NCBI GenBank assembly: GCA_964650485.1
Contig: CAZYTX010000002.1
Coordinates: 93,591 to 157,590, forward strand
DNA: 64,000 nt
Direction of reading: 5' to 3'
DNA from: CAZYTX01 sp964650485
Lineage (GTDB): Bacteria; RBG-13-61-14; DATKZS01
Below, one piece after another: positions 23,996 through 33,564 of the stretch. Under the pieces are notes generated by a model, which saw only the letters and a list, made by a program, of their open reading frames with translations, was not told the origin of the DNA and searched no databases. Both the position numbers and the translations under genes were made by a program. Numbering within the stretch: the stretch's first letter is position 1; each line of letters starts with the position of its first letter.

Positions 23996-26254
23996 ATGGG
24001 TGCAAAACCCATGCGAAAAGCCGTAAAAGCTTCCGGGCTCACGCGCCGGAGGAAGGTTCTATACACCCTTGCCGTGCTCGCGCTTGCCGCTCTTGTGATC
24101 GAGTCCTGTTTATATGTCCTGGGCCTTTTCCCGCCGGACAGTCCTTTTGCCTTGTCCGTTGACGAGCACGGCAGGCAGGTTGTGGCCTACAACTGGAATA
24201 GAATCCAGCCGGCCTTCCACCCCCAAAAGCCCCCGGGCAGGAAAAGGATCGTGATAGCCGGGGGAAGCACGGCCATGGGCTTTCCCTTCCACCCCCGCTC
24301 GAGCTTTGCAAAAAGGCTCGAGGCCATGCTCTCCCGCTCTCTTTCCGGCGCGGACATCGAGGTCATAAACCTTGCCAGGGAGGGCATGAGCAGCCGTGAC
24401 GTGAAGCTGGTGCTGGAGCGGGCAATGGAGTACCAGCCTGACCTGGCCCTTGTCTACACTGGTCACAACGAGTTCATCTCCCTCCCCTCCCCTCCCCTGC
24501 CGTATTCTTTTCTGAATGTACTGGAAAGCTTCAGGCTGGGCCGGGCCCTGGCCCGGGGGATCAAGGTCCTGGCCGGCGCCGGGGCCCTGGCGGTGATGAA
24601 GGCATGGGAGAGGGACCCGGACGCGCCGGTCGAGCTCCCGGCCCCCGAGCGGGTGTCCGGGGATGATTACCAGAGGGTGGTCCGCGATTTCGTCTCCAGC
24701 CTGGAGGGTATAATAGCTACTTGCAGGTCGAACAACGTACAGACGGTGCTGTGCACAGCCGCCTCCAACCTGGCCGGGTGGCCGCCGGAGCAGCGGGCCG
24801 CCCCCCCGGGCATGAGCCAGAAGAAACTGCAGTTTGTCCGGGAAAAGCTTGAAAAGGCTGAGGGGCTTTTAAACAAAGGCTCACTCTCAGAGGCCATGGA
24901 GCTTACAAAGTCAGCCCGGCAGGAGGCCCCTGGTTATGCCCCGGTTTTTTTCATGCGGGCAATGATAAAGGCTGAAGCCGGGAAAAATGGCGATAAAGAG
25001 TTAAAAAAAGACGCTCTTTGGGACTTTAAAAAGGCCCTGGCCCTGGAGGCAAAGACAGTGGTCACGCACCGGGCTCCCCCGGACATAAACGCCGTGGTCC
25101 GCGAGACTGCGCGCAGCAAGGGTGCATGGCTCATGGACACTGTCTTGCTGTTCGAGAGGAACTCGCGGCCCCCTGGGTTCGAGTGGTTCATGGACCACTG
25201 CCACCCGGGCCTGGAAGGCCAGCAAATAATAGCTCACGCATTGTACGAGCTGCTGAAGGAAAAAGGGTGGCCCAGGCCCGGAGATGAATGGAAGGAGGCC
25301 CGGGAATGGGATGAACAGGCTTTCAGGAACGCGCAGGGAATTGACCGCGAGTTCCTTCACAAGGTGCATCTCAGAACGGGGATATTCCTGGGCCTGCAAA
25401 AGGAGTTGCCGGAAAAGTCCCGGGCAACCATGAACACCCTGGAAAAGGCGCGCGAGAACGACCCGCACGATCCCCTGCCCCAAATGGTGCAGGCAGCGGT
25501 GGCCCTGCATCACCAAGATGCCGGCAAGGCCGGGAACATTCTATCCGCCCTTTACAAAAGCGACGCTGACAAGGCGGCAAAGGCCATGGACCGGTACTTT
25601 ACAAGCGCCCTGGACCTGCGCCAGGGCGTGTTCATGATGAGGCCGGGGGAGCCGGGCGCGCCGCCCTTGCGGGGCCTCATGAAGAGCGGTCTGTTCAAGG
25701 GCGGGGAGGCGGGTGCAGGGTCTTCCGGGGCCGGCCCGGGCCTGGAGCGCTACAGCGTTTTCCTGGACCTTGAGAGCGGGGGCGAGGACATAAGCGACTT
25801 TTTGAGTGAAAGGCTGGATGAGCTTTCGAGGAGTGGGGCAGGGGAGAGGAGAGAGCTTTTTGATGCCCAAAAGGGTGTGCTCATGGATGCAGGTCCCGGG
25901 GCGAGACTGGAGGAGGTTTCCGAGGCGGGGACCTACAACATAGAAGGTGCAGGAGCTTTTTTATCTTCGGGCAGGCTGGAGCTCGATCCTCTGGCGTACC
26001 TGGAACTGAGGATTCGCTGTGAGAGGACCGGGTCCGAGGCCGGCCCGGTGAGGGTCACCTGGAACTACACACCTTGGCGGAGAGGGGATATCAAGAGCGC
26101 GGGAGCAGAGGTGAAATGCGGGGGCGGAGAGGCTTTCACGTTGCATCTTGCCGGCATGCCTCGCTGGGTGATCGGGTCCAGGGTGTTTGAGATAAGGGCA
26201 TATCCTGGCCTTTACAGGGGGTCATTTGAGCTGTACTGGTTTGAGCTGGAATGA
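23996..26254 (+). CDS. Membrane-anchored SGNH hydrolase with helical-repeat insert
   Basis: About 752 residues, or 747 if the second ATG at 24011 is used. An N-terminal helix (VLYTLAVLALAALVIESCLY) anchors it. The SGNH motifs are IVIAGGSTAMG (catalytic Ser), VINLAREGMSSRD (Gly), VYTGHNEF (Asn) and MDHCHPGLEGQ (Asp and His). A Lys/Glu-rich region between blocks (about 280-345) looks like TPR helices, and the last 300 residues hold a further helical part and a beta-rich end without known motifs. The role may be deacylation of envelope glycans or lipids. Confidence 0.75.
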   Translation: MGAKPMRKAVKASGLTRRRKVLYTLAVLALAALVIESCLYVLGLFPPDSPFALSVDEHGRQVVAYNWNRIQPAFHPQKPPGRKRIVIAGGSTAMGFPFHPRSSFAKRLEAMLSRSLSGADIEVINLAREGMSSRDVKLVLERAMEYQPDLALVYTGHNEFISLPSPPLPYSFLNVLESFRLGRALARGIKVLAGAGALAVMKAWERDPDAPVELPAPERVSGDDYQRVVRDFVSSLEGIIATCRSNNVQTVLCTAASNLAGWPPEQRAAPPGMSQKKLQFVREKLEKAEGLLNKGSLSEAMELTKSARQEAPGYAPVFFMRAMIKAEAGKNGDKELKKDALWDFKKALALEAKTVVTHRAPPDINAVVRETARSKGAWLMDTVLLFERNSRPPGFEWFMDHCHPGLEGQQIIAHALYELLKEKGWPRPGDEWKEAREWDEQAFRNAQGIDREFLHKVHLRTGIFLGLQKELPEKSRATMNTLEKARENDPHDPLPQMVQAAVALHHQDAGKAGNILSALYKSDADKAAKAMDRYFTSALDLRQGVFMMRPGEPGAPPLRGLMKSGLFKGGEAGAGSSGAGPGLERYSVFLDLESGGEDISDFLSERLDELSRSGAGERRELFDAQKGVLMDAGPGARLEEVSEAGTYNIEGAGAFLSSGRLELDPLAYLELRIRCERTGSEAGPVRVTWNYTPWRRGDIKSAGAEVKCGGGEAFTLHLAGMPRWVIGSRVFEIRAYPGLYRGSFELYWFELE

Positions 26255-26287
26255 GTTAGGCAAGCCATTGGCAAGGAGGTTTAAAAG

Positions 26288-26746
26288 GTGCCGCGTGTAT
26301 TTAAAAATGTTTCAGAGTTAAAGGACCTTGCGGGCAATGAGGTCGGGGTGAGCGACTGGCGCGAGGTGACCCAGGAGCAGGTTGACCTTTTCGCCAAGGC
26401 CACCGGGGACCACCAGTGGATACACACTGACCCGGAGCGCGCGAAAAGCGAGTCCCCCTACGGCCGCACCATAGCCCACGGCTACTTCACCCTGAGCCTT
26501 GCGCCCATGCTCCGGGCCGAGGTGGTGGATATAAAGAACAAGAAGATGACCATCAACTACGGCATGGACAGATTAAGGTTCCCGGCGCCCCTGCCGGTTG
26601 GCGGGAAGGTGCGGCTCCGGGTCAGGCTCGACTCGACCGAGGACATCGAGGGCGGGATAAAGACCTTCTGGACCATGACCTTCGAGGTCGCGGGCCAACA
26701 AAAGCCGGCATGCGTGGCACGGGCAATATACCTTTACATGGAGTAG
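26288..26746 (+). CDS. MaoC-like (R)-specific enoyl-CoA hydratase
   Basis: A 152-residue hot-dog-fold protein. It has the hydratase 2 motif ATGDHQWIHTDPERA with the catalytic Asp and His, and TIAHGYFTLSLAP. It hydrates trans-2-enoyl-CoA to (R)-3-hydroxyacyl-CoA. It begins at a GTG at 26288 with AGGAGG upstream, 33 bases after the SGNH gene, and converges with rodA. Confidence 0.9.
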   Translation: MPRVFKNVSELKDLAGNEVGVSDWREVTQEQVDLFAKATGDHQWIHTDPERAKSESPYGRTIAHGYFTLSLAPMLRAEVVDIKNKKMTINYGMDRLRFPAPLPVGGKVRLRVRLDSTEDIEGGIKTFWTMTFEVAGQQKPACVARAIYLYME

Positions 26747-26764
26747 GTCCGTGCAACGCTGAAC

Positions 26765-27868
26765 CTAGAACTGGTACTTCCTCATCCTCACGTTCAGGAT
26801 GAGCGACACCGCAATCATGAAGGTGAACAGGTTGGAGCCGCCGTAGGACATGAATGGCAGTGGCACCCCTATCACCGGGAACAGGCCCGAGACCATGGAG
26901 ATGTTTATGCAGATGTGCCAGAAGAGCAGCGCGCTCGAGCCCACTGCCAGCATCTCCCCCAGCCGGTCCTTGGCCTCCCGGGAGACAAGAAGCCCCTTCA
27001 TAATCACGGTCATGTATAGCAGGATCACACCCACCACCCAGAAAAAGCCCCATTCCTCGGCCCACACGCTGAAGACAAAGTCCGTGTGCTGCTCGGGCAA
27101 AAACCTTAGCATGTGCACGTTGCCCTGCTTGTACCCCTTGCCCAAAAGCCCTCCCGAGCCGATGGCTATCTTGGACTGGAGCGCGTTATACCCCGCGCCA
27201 AGGGGGTCCTTCTCCGGATGTGCGAACACCTCGATTCGCTGCCGGTGGTGGGGCTTTAAATGCCCCCTCCACAAGGGGTATGAGAGGACAAAAACCATAA
27301 CCAGCAGGGCGCCCGCGATCAGGACACTCCTGCTGATGCCGGCAAAGAGCAGCATTGTGCCTGAAAGCAGGACCATGATAAGCGCGGTGCCGAAGTCCGG
27401 CTCCATGATCACGCTGGCCACGGGCAGGGCGATAAGCAGACCCGGCAGCAAGAGCTGGCGAAAGCCCCCTTTCTTGTCCGGCGCCTGCCCCTGATATATC
27501 CTGGCGATGACCATGATCAGGGCTATCTTGGTGAACTCGGAGGGCTGGAGCCGGGCCAGGCCGAGGTCGTACCAGCTCTTCGAGCCCGAGACCTCGCGGC
27601 CCAGGAAATGTATCCCCAAAAGCAGGCCCAGCGCGCATACGTAGACCAGGGGAGCAAGCCGTTCGTAGCGCTTGTAGTCAATGAATAGCACCGCGGCCGC
27701 CACAGGCAGGCTTAAAAGGAACCAGATGAGCTGTGTCTTCCAAAGCTCCGAGCTGGTGGCCGCGCTGCCCAGGTTAATGATGCCCAGAACGTTCAAGATG
27801 ACCACCAGTCCGAACAGCACAAGGTCGAAGTTGGATATGGACCTGCGGTCAATCTGGAAGAAGCTCAT
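26765..27868 (-). CDS. rodA: Rod shape-determining SEDS protein RodA
   Basis: A 367-residue SEDS glycosyltransferase with about ten membrane helices. Typical segments are SWYDLGLARLQPSEFTKIAL, MEPDFGTALIMVL, LPEQHTDFVFSVWAEEWGF and the end PFMSYGGSNLFTFM. RodA polymerises lipid II into peptidoglycan with a class B PBP in the elongasome. The usual partners mreBCD and mrdA are not here; instead it lies three bases after proB. Confidence 0.93.
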   Translation of the reverse strand: MSFFQIDRRSISNFDLVLFGLVVILNVLGIINLGSAATSSELWKTQLIWFLLSLPVAAAVLFIDYKRYERLAPLVYVCALGLLLGIHFLGREVSGSKSWYDLGLARLQPSEFTKIALIMVIARIYQGQAPDKKGGFRQLLLPGLLIALPVASVIMEPDFGTALIMVLLSGTMLLFAGISRSVLIAGALLVMVFVLSYPLWRGHLKPHHRQRIEVFAHPEKDPLGAGYNALQSKIAIGSGGLLGKGYKQGNVHMLRFLPEQHTDFVFSVWAEEWGFFWVVGVILLYMTVIMKGLLVSREAKDRLGEMLAVGSSALLFWHICINISMVSGLFPVIGVPLPFMSYGGSNLFTFMIAVSLILNVRMRKYQF

Positions 27869-27871
27869 TTG

Positions 27872-29053
27872 TTAAAAGGTATCACGGGGCCGCGGGATTT
27901 TAAAGCCCCGGCCGGGCCCGGTGAGCACCATGTAATCTCTGTGTATGACCTCCTGGTATAGCATCTCCCCCAGAATTGAGGGAATCTCCGATGTCTTTCT
28001 TCCCTTGATTCTTTTCACGTCCCCGGAGGAGTAGTTTGAAAGTCCCCTTGCTATCTCGCGGCCGTCTTCGTCCACCACCTTTACCACCCCTCCCTTTTCG
28101 AACCTTCCGCTTACGTTTTTTATCCCGGAGGGGAGCAGGCTTTTGCCCCGGTCCCTCACCGCTCTCTTCGCTCCCTGGTCCACGATGATCTCGCCCGAGG
28201 TCTTGCCGGCAAAAGCCATCCAGAACTGCCTGTCCCGCATGGGCCTGCCCTCGGGCACGAACAGGGTGCCTGTCTCCTCACCCGCCATGATGCGGCCCAC
28301 GATCCCGGGGGTCTTGGCGTTTGCTATGACCGTGGGCACTCCCCGGCGGGCCGCGGTGCGCGCGGCCTCGATCTTCATCTGCATGCCCCCGGAGCCCACC
28401 CCGCTGTAGCTGGGCCCCGCGCATGCATAAAGCCCGGCATCGCCTTCCTTTACCATATGCACGATGGGCGCATCGGGACGCTCGCCCGGGTCCTCCGAGC
28501 ACAGCCCGTCAATGTCGGTCAGCAGAATGAGCGCGTCCGCGTGCACCAGCGCGGTGATCAGGGTGGCTATGTGGTCGTTGTCGCCGTATCTGATCTCCTC
28601 AACAGCCACGGTGTCGTTCTCGTTTATCACCGGCACCACCTCCATGCCCAGAAGCTCCATCAGGGTGTTGCCCGAGTTCAGGTACCTGGTGCGGTCCTCC
28701 AGGTCCTGGGCGGTGACAAGAATCTGTCCGGTCTTTATGCCATGCCTGGCCAGCGCCCTGGCCCACTCGGCCATGAGGATGTTCTGGCCCACCGCGGCCG
28801 CGGCCTGCTTCTGGGGCATGGTCAGGCCCCCGGCCTCCATTCCCAGCTTGAGCCTGCCGGCGAGTATTGACCCCGAGCTCACCAGGGCCACCCTGCGCCC
28901 CTCCTCCCTGAGAGATGCCACGTCGTCCGCAACCGAGCGGAACACCTTCTTGTCCAGGTTGCCGCGGCGGTTCACCAGGGCCCTGCTGCCGATCTTTATC
29001 ACCACCATCCTGGCCGAGAAGAGCTTTTTCTTTGCTTGTTTGTCAGGGCTCAT
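27872..29053 (-). CDS. proB: Glutamate 5-kinase with PUA domain
   Basis: A 393-residue glutamate 5-kinase, first step of proline synthesis. The kinase part has VVIKIGSRALV, LVSSGSILAGRLKLG, PVINENDTVA, LLTDIDGL and GSGGMQMKIEAARTA. The last 100 residues are a PUA domain (GASRA-type KRAVRDRGKSLLPSGI). The ATG at 29053 overlaps the obg stop (ATGA). proA is not in the window. Confidence 0.95.
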   Translation of the reverse strand: MSPDKQAKKKLFSARMVVIKIGSRALVNRRGNLDKKVFRSVADDVASLREEGRRVALVSSGSILAGRLKLGMEAGGLTMPQKQAAAAVGQNILMAEWARALARHGIKTGQILVTAQDLEDRTRYLNSGNTLMELLGMEVVPVINENDTVAVEEIRYGDNDHIATLITALVHADALILLTDIDGLCSEDPGERPDAPIVHMVKEGDAGLYACAGPSYSGVGSGGMQMKIEAARTAARRGVPTVIANAKTPGIVGRIMAGEETGTLFVPEGRPMRDRQFWMAFAGKTSGEIIVDQGAKRAVRDRGKSLLPSGIKNVSGRFEKGGVVKVVDEDGREIARGLSNYSSGDVKRIKGRKTSEIPSILGEMLYQEVIHRDYMVLTGPGRGFKIPRPRDTF

Positions 29054-30087
29054 GGCTCCCACCTCTCCATTACCTCTTGTTCGCGCTCTGGTCCAGAGAC
29101 GCTGATAAGCTTCCGGGCGGTAAGCTTTACAAGACCATCCACCCCGTAACCGCTGAGCGCGGAAACTATCAGGGCCTCCCTTCCGGACCCCTCGATCTCA
29201 TTCCTTATCGGCTCGATGTCCGCCGGGCTCGCGGCCAGGTCGGCCTTTGTTATCACCACTATCTGCGGCCGCTCTCCCAGACCGGGATCAAAAGAGTCGA
29301 GCTCCTTGTCAATGGTCCCCAGGTCCCCTATGGGGTCCAGACTCTGGCAGTCAACCAGGTGGAGTATCAGCCTGGTCCTCTGCACGTGTTTCAAAAACTC
29401 GATGCCCAGGCCCAGACCCTGGCTGGCGCCCTTTATCAGGCCCGGCAGGTCAGCCACCACGAAGTCCATGCCATCGGCAGAGCGCACCACGCCCAGGGCC
29501 GGCGCCAGGGTGGTGAAGGGGTAGTCAGCTATCTTTGGCCTGGCACCCGAGATGCGCGATATTAGGGTGGACTTGCCCGCGTTCGGCAGCCCCACCAGTC
29601 CCACGTCCGCGATCAGCTTGAGTTCAAGCTTGAGCCGCTTCTCCTCGCCCCTCTCGCCGGGCTCGGCCCGCCTGGGCGCACGGTCTGTGGAGCTCTTGAA
29701 GGAGGCGTTGCCCCTTCCGCCCCGGCCTCCCCTGGCCGCCACGAACCTCTGGCCCGGCTCCACCAGGTCAGCTTCCATCTTGCCCGTTCCCTCGTCGAAC
29801 ACCTGGGTGCCGCAGGGCACCCTCACCACCATGGGCCCCGCGCTCCTTCCGTTCTTGTCGGCGCCCTTGCCGTGCTCTCCCCGATGGGCCTTGAACACCG
29901 GCCGGTGCTTGAAGTCCAGCAGGGTGCTCATGGACCCGTCAGCCTCGAACACCACGTCGCCGCCCCTGCCCCCGTTGCCCCCGTCAGGCCCGCCCCGGGG
30001 CACGTACTTCTCGCGCCGGAAGCTCACGCACCCGTTGCCCCCGTCGCCGGCCTTTACCAATATAGAAGCTTCATCAATGAACTTCAT
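29050..30087 (-). CDS. obg: Obg family GTPase
   Basis: A 345-residue GTPase that acts in ribosome assembly. The glycine-rich Obg fold spans residues 1-158 (KAGDGGNGCVSFRREKYVP). The G domain has GLPNAGKSTLI (P-loop), DLPGLIKGASQGLGLG (switch II) and ITKADL (base recognition). There is no C-terminal OCT domain, as in many proteobacteria. The start is the ATG at 30087. The usual rplU-rpmA neighbours are missing. Confidence 0.95.
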   Translation of the reverse strand: MKFIDEASILVKAGDGGNGCVSFRREKYVPRGGPDGGNGGRGGDVVFEADGSMSTLLDFKHRPVFKAHRGEHGKGADKNGRSAGPMVVRVPCGTQVFDEGTGKMEADLVEPGQRFVAARGGRGGRGNASFKSSTDRAPRRAEPGERGEEKRLKLELKLIADVGLVGLPNAGKSTLISRISGARPKIADYPFTTLAPALGVVRSADGMDFVVADLPGLIKGASQGLGLGIEFLKHVQRTRLILHLVDCQSLDPIGDLGTIDKELDSFDPGLGERPQIVVITKADLAASPADIEPIRNEIEGSGREALIVSALSGYGVDGLVKLTARKLISVSGPEREQEVMERWEP

Positions 30088-30167
30088 GCAGCCCACGCGG
30101 TCCCCGGCTCAGGGAACCCATGTTTTGTTACTTGAAAAATCGCCAACATACGGCCCACGCTAGAACT

Positions 30168-30196
30168 ATTATAGTTAAAACATCCAATTCTTTGAA
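30168..30196 (-). promoter_or_regulatory. Sigma-70 promoter of obg-proB-rodA
   Basis: On the minus strand TTCAAA (30191-30196), a 17-base spacer, and a perfect TATAAT (30168-30173). The leader to the obg start would be about 74 bases. The rest of the 178-base gap shows nothing further that I can name. Confidence 0.6.
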
Positions 30197-30265
30197 GGCG
30201 GCTGACCATCGGGGCCGGAGCGCAATATTCGAGGCACTCCTCGATTTACCCCGTGGCCCGCACCA

Positions 30266-31369
30266 CTACCACTTCCTGTTTCCCAGCTTCACCGCCCTGG
30301 TGTCCGGCGGCCTCAGTCCCAGCTTGCGTGCGAAGGTGGACACGGTCTCTCCGTTCAGTAGCTCCTCCACCGCCTCTGCATACTCCTCGGCAAGGTATCT
30401 CTGCCACACACGGGGGTGCTTTCTCTTGTGCCTCATTGAGGCCCGCCTGAGTATGTGCGCTCCGTTCCATCCCATCTTGAAGAGCTTGAACACCTCGCGC
30501 ACCTCGGGTGGTATGTCCATGCGTGCCAGGTAAGTCCCGTACTCCCTGAAGAACTTGTCCAGGTAGCTGCGTGCGTTTATGGGCCTGTTGTTCCAGTACA
30601 GCGTGGCCCGGGGCCCCTTTTTGCCGGCTGAAAGCCTTGCTTTCAGGTGCCGGTCCATGTCGTTTCTGTTGGCTGCCGGCCGCCTTGACAGCCATGCCAT
30701 GGTCACAGCCTTTACAACCACCAGCCCCGCGGTCATGTACTCGGGCAGGTTGGCGTCGCAGGGCCTTATCTCCAGGGTGGGGGTGCGCTTTTTGCGTGAG
30801 AGGTTGAAAGTCAGCTCCTCCCGGTACTCGCGGTCAAGCTCGCCCGGCGCCAAAGGGTAGAAGTACTTGTTGCCGGCGTACACCAGTCGGTTGGAGTCAT
30901 AACCGGTGATCCTCTGCTTGTACACCGGCGAGTTGGCCAGCAGGGCTATCAGGAAGGGCACGTGCGCGTGCAGGCGGATTGCCAGCCGCCTGGCCTGCTC
31001 GTACTCGATGCCGTCGTTTCCCAGCCCCACGTGGAAGTGTGTGGCCGCGAACCTGTCCCGCCATGTTCCCGTGAAGAAGAGGGCGTACTCGCGGCTGGCC
31101 GGCCACCGGTCAAAGCGGAAGTTTACCATGGACTTCCTGAGCCCGGCCTTTATGCCGAACAGGGCCTCGCGCAGCGACCGGAAGGGACGGGAGGCGTACT
31201 CGATGCCTATGCTCCGGTCGCGGTGGTAGCTCTCACCCCGCTCGATCACCCCTTTGCGTGGCAGCATGAAGTAACGTCCTATGTGCATGTCGTCCAGGGT
31301 GATGGTGTAGGTCTCGACCTCCGCTCCCACGGTCACGTCGGCTGGGCTGTAAATGGAAGGACTCATCAT
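30266..31369 (-). CDS. GCS2-like carboxylate-amine ligase
   Basis: A 367-residue protein resembling the glutamate-cysteine ligase family 2 (YbdK-type) fold. It has an N-terminal GAEVETYTI strand with the acidic metal residues, THFHVGLGNDGIEYEQA in the place of the HxHV loop, LIALLANSPVYKQRITGYDS close to the family LsAnSP..G..TGy.S motif, and TLEIRPCDAN. The last 100 residues are basic and helical. Such enzymes join an amino acid carboxylate to an amine using ATP; the substrates here are unknown. Confidence 0.65.
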   Translation of the reverse strand: MMSPSIYSPADVTVGAEVETYTITLDDMHIGRYFMLPRKGVIERGESYHRDRSIGIEYASRPFRSLREALFGIKAGLRKSMVNFRFDRWPASREYALFFTGTWRDRFAATHFHVGLGNDGIEYEQARRLAIRLHAHVPFLIALLANSPVYKQRITGYDSNRLVYAGNKYFYPLAPGELDREYREELTFNLSRKKRTPTLEIRPCDANLPEYMTAGLVVVKAVTMAWLSRRPAANRNDMDRHLKARLSAGKKGPRATLYWNNRPINARSYLDKFFREYGTYLARMDIPPEVREVFKLFKMGWNGAHILRRASMRHKRKHPRVWQRYLAEEYAEAVEELLNGETVSTFARKLGLRPPDTRAVKLGNRKW

Positions 31370-31402
31370 GGCCGCCTTGAATGCTAAAACTTTATACCAG
31401 CA

Positions 31403-31431
31403 TCAATACCTTGTCAGCGGCCGGAAGTCAA
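31403..31431 (-). promoter_or_regulatory. Candidate promoter of the GCS2-like gene
   Basis: On the minus strand TTGACT (31426-31431, five of six), a 17-base spacer, and TATTGA (31403-31408). The -10 is poor, but a TATAAA lies further downstream and the 80-base gap is otherwise empty. Confidence 0.35.
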
Positions 31432-31449
31432 TAAAAAATTTGTGAAAAT

Positions 31450-33564
31450 TTACAGGGCCGGGCCGATGAGCCCGAACTTTATCCTCCTCTTGTCGTGGTC
31501 CACTGACTCGGCCCATACCCTCACCCGGTCGCCCAGCCGGAAGGTCTCCCCCCTGGTCTTGAGGTTCACAGCCATCCTGCGCTCATCGAACTCTGCCTCA
31601 TCATCCAAGTCCTCCACCGGTATGAGGCCCTCCACCATGGCCTCATCAAGCTCCACGAACAAGCCGAAGGGGGTCACTCCGCTTATGGTCCCCTCGAACT
31701 CGTTTCCCAGCCGGCTCTTAATCCACAGCACCGCGCACAGGTCCACCATCTCGCGCTCGGCAGCTTCCGCTGCCCGCTCCCTCTCGGAGCAGTGGGAGGC
31801 CGCCGCGGGCAGGTGCTGCGGCGCCGGCCTTTGCGTGCCGGGCGGGACGTGCTCGGAGCCGGGCAGTTCTTCTCCCATGGCCAGCTTGAGCAGCCGGTGC
31901 ACCACCAGGTCCGGGTACCTCCGGATGGGAGAGGTGAAGTGTGTGTACCTTTGCGAGGCCAGGCCGAAGTGCTCCTCAAGACGCGCGCTGTACCGGGCCT
32001 GCATCATCGAGCGCAGGCACAGCATCTTAACCATGCGCTCGAACCTGTGGCCTTTTGACCTGTTGATCACGCGCTGGAAGTCGCGCGGCCTTACCCGCTC
32101 GGGCTGCGAGTCCTTTGAGAAGAGCCGGAACCCCAGGGGGGCCAGCATCTCGGCCAGGGCCAGGGCCGCGGCCGGCTCGGGCGGCTCGTGTATGCGATAG
32201 ACCATGGGCTGGTCACGGTCGGTCATGTACGCGGCCACGCTCTCGTTGGCCGCCAGCATGAACTCCTCCACAAGCTGGTGGCTCCAGGTCTGCTCGCGCC
32301 TTTTTATGTCGAGCACCTCGCCTTCATGGTCCAGCACCACCTCGGGCTCGGGCACGTCAAGGTCTATGGCCCCCCTTCGCATGCGCTTCTGCCGTAGCAG
32401 GGAAGCGAGCTCCTTCATTTTTTCGATGTGCGGCCAGACCTCCTCGAACTCTTGTCGCACCGCGGGGTCGTCTTCCATGAGCTCCACCTGGTCATAGGTG
32501 AGCCTGTGGTCGCTCTTAATGATTGCGGGGTACATGCGGGTGCGGGCCCTTTTGCCTTTGTGGTCGAAGTCCATCTCTACGGTCATGGCCAGCCTGTCCA
32601 CACGCGGCTTCAGGGAGCAGATACCCGAGGACAGCTCGGGCGGGAGCATGGGCACCGCCCGGTCGGGCAGGTACACGCTTGTGCCCCTGTCGTACGCCTC
32701 CAGGTCGAGATCGGACCCTGGGGGAACGTAGTGGCTCACGTCGGCGATGGACACCCACAACCTGTAGCCCTTTTCGGTCTTTTGTATGGAGAGGGCGTCG
32801 TCAAAGTCCCGGGCACTTTCCGGGTCAATGGTGACGGTGAAGAGCTCCCGCAGGTCCTCCCTTCCCTCGCGGTCCGATGGGGCCGCCTTTTTGGGCGCCT
32901 TCAATGCTTCTTCGTATGCGCCGGGAGGGAACTCCTCGAAGAAGCCGTGGGCGCGCAGGGATATCCTGGACTCGATGCCGGGCGAGTGGTGGATCCCCAG
33001 CACCTCGATCACCTTGCCGAACACGCCGCCTTTGCCCCTCTTTACAACCTCGGCCACCACTATCTGCCCCGGCTCCGCTCCCCTCTCGTCCCCCCGCCTG
33101 ATCCTGACCCAGGCACAGAAGCGGGGGTCGCGCGGCACAACTATACTGCCGCTGAAGTGCCCGATCACCGGCGTGCGGCAGGGCTCGATGATGCGCCGTA
33201 TCTTTCCCCGCGGCTTTTCATCAGAGGACCCGGAGTACACGTCAGCCTCCACCCGGTCGCCGTGGAGGGCCCCCTTCATGTAAGGCGCGGGTATGAACAC
33301 GTCCGGCTCGCCCTTCTTTTCAGGCTTTAGGAAGCCGAAGCCCCGGGCGTTGCCGTCGAGCTCTCCGGTGAGCCTCTTCTCGACCGACTTCCTGGAAGCG
33401 CCCTTTTGGGGGCGGCCATTTTTGCGGCCCCCGGTGCCGGCCGGACTCTTTTTCTTGTAAGATTTTGACTTCGCGCTCTTGCCGGGCAGAGATTTTGACT
33501 TTTTCTGCTTCCTGCTTTTTGGAGGCCCTGCCTTCTTGCGGTCTCTTTTTCTATCTTTAATCAT
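31450..33564 (-). CDS. rnr: Ribonuclease R
   Basis: A 704-residue 3'-5' exoribonuclease. It begins with a Lys-rich tail of about 60 residues, then a cold-shock domain (NARGFGFLKPEKKGEPDVFI), the RNB core with the metal-site segment TIDPESARDFDDALSI, HYVPPGSDLDLEA, and RRYPDLVVHR, and a C-terminal S1 domain (GVTPFGLFVELDE). The ATG at 33564 overlaps the stop of the methyltransferase gene (ATGA). It is the last gene of the radical SAM transcription unit. Confidence 0.93.
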   Translation of the reverse strand: MIKDRKRDRKKAGPPKSRKQKKSKSLPGKSAKSKSYKKKSPAGTGGRKNGRPQKGASRKSVEKRLTGELDGNARGFGFLKPEKKGEPDVFIPAPYMKGALHGDRVEADVYSGSSDEKPRGKIRRIIEPCRTPVIGHFSGSIVVPRDPRFCAWVRIRRGDERGAEPGQIVVAEVVKRGKGGVFGKVIEVLGIHHSPGIESRISLRAHGFFEEFPPGAYEEALKAPKKAAPSDREGREDLRELFTVTIDPESARDFDDALSIQKTEKGYRLWVSIADVSHYVPPGSDLDLEAYDRGTSVYLPDRAVPMLPPELSSGICSLKPRVDRLAMTVEMDFDHKGKRARTRMYPAIIKSDHRLTYDQVELMEDDPAVRQEFEEVWPHIEKMKELASLLRQKRMRRGAIDLDVPEPEVVLDHEGEVLDIKRREQTWSHQLVEEFMLAANESVAAYMTDRDQPMVYRIHEPPEPAAALALAEMLAPLGFRLFSKDSQPERVRPRDFQRVINRSKGHRFERMVKMLCLRSMMQARYSARLEEHFGLASQRYTHFTSPIRRYPDLVVHRLLKLAMGEELPGSEHVPPGTQRPAPQHLPAAASHCSERERAAEAAEREMVDLCAVLWIKSRLGNEFEGTISGVTPFGLFVELDEAMVEGLIPVEDLDDEAEFDERRMAVNLKTRGETFRLGDRVRVWAESVDHDKRRIKFGLIGPAL

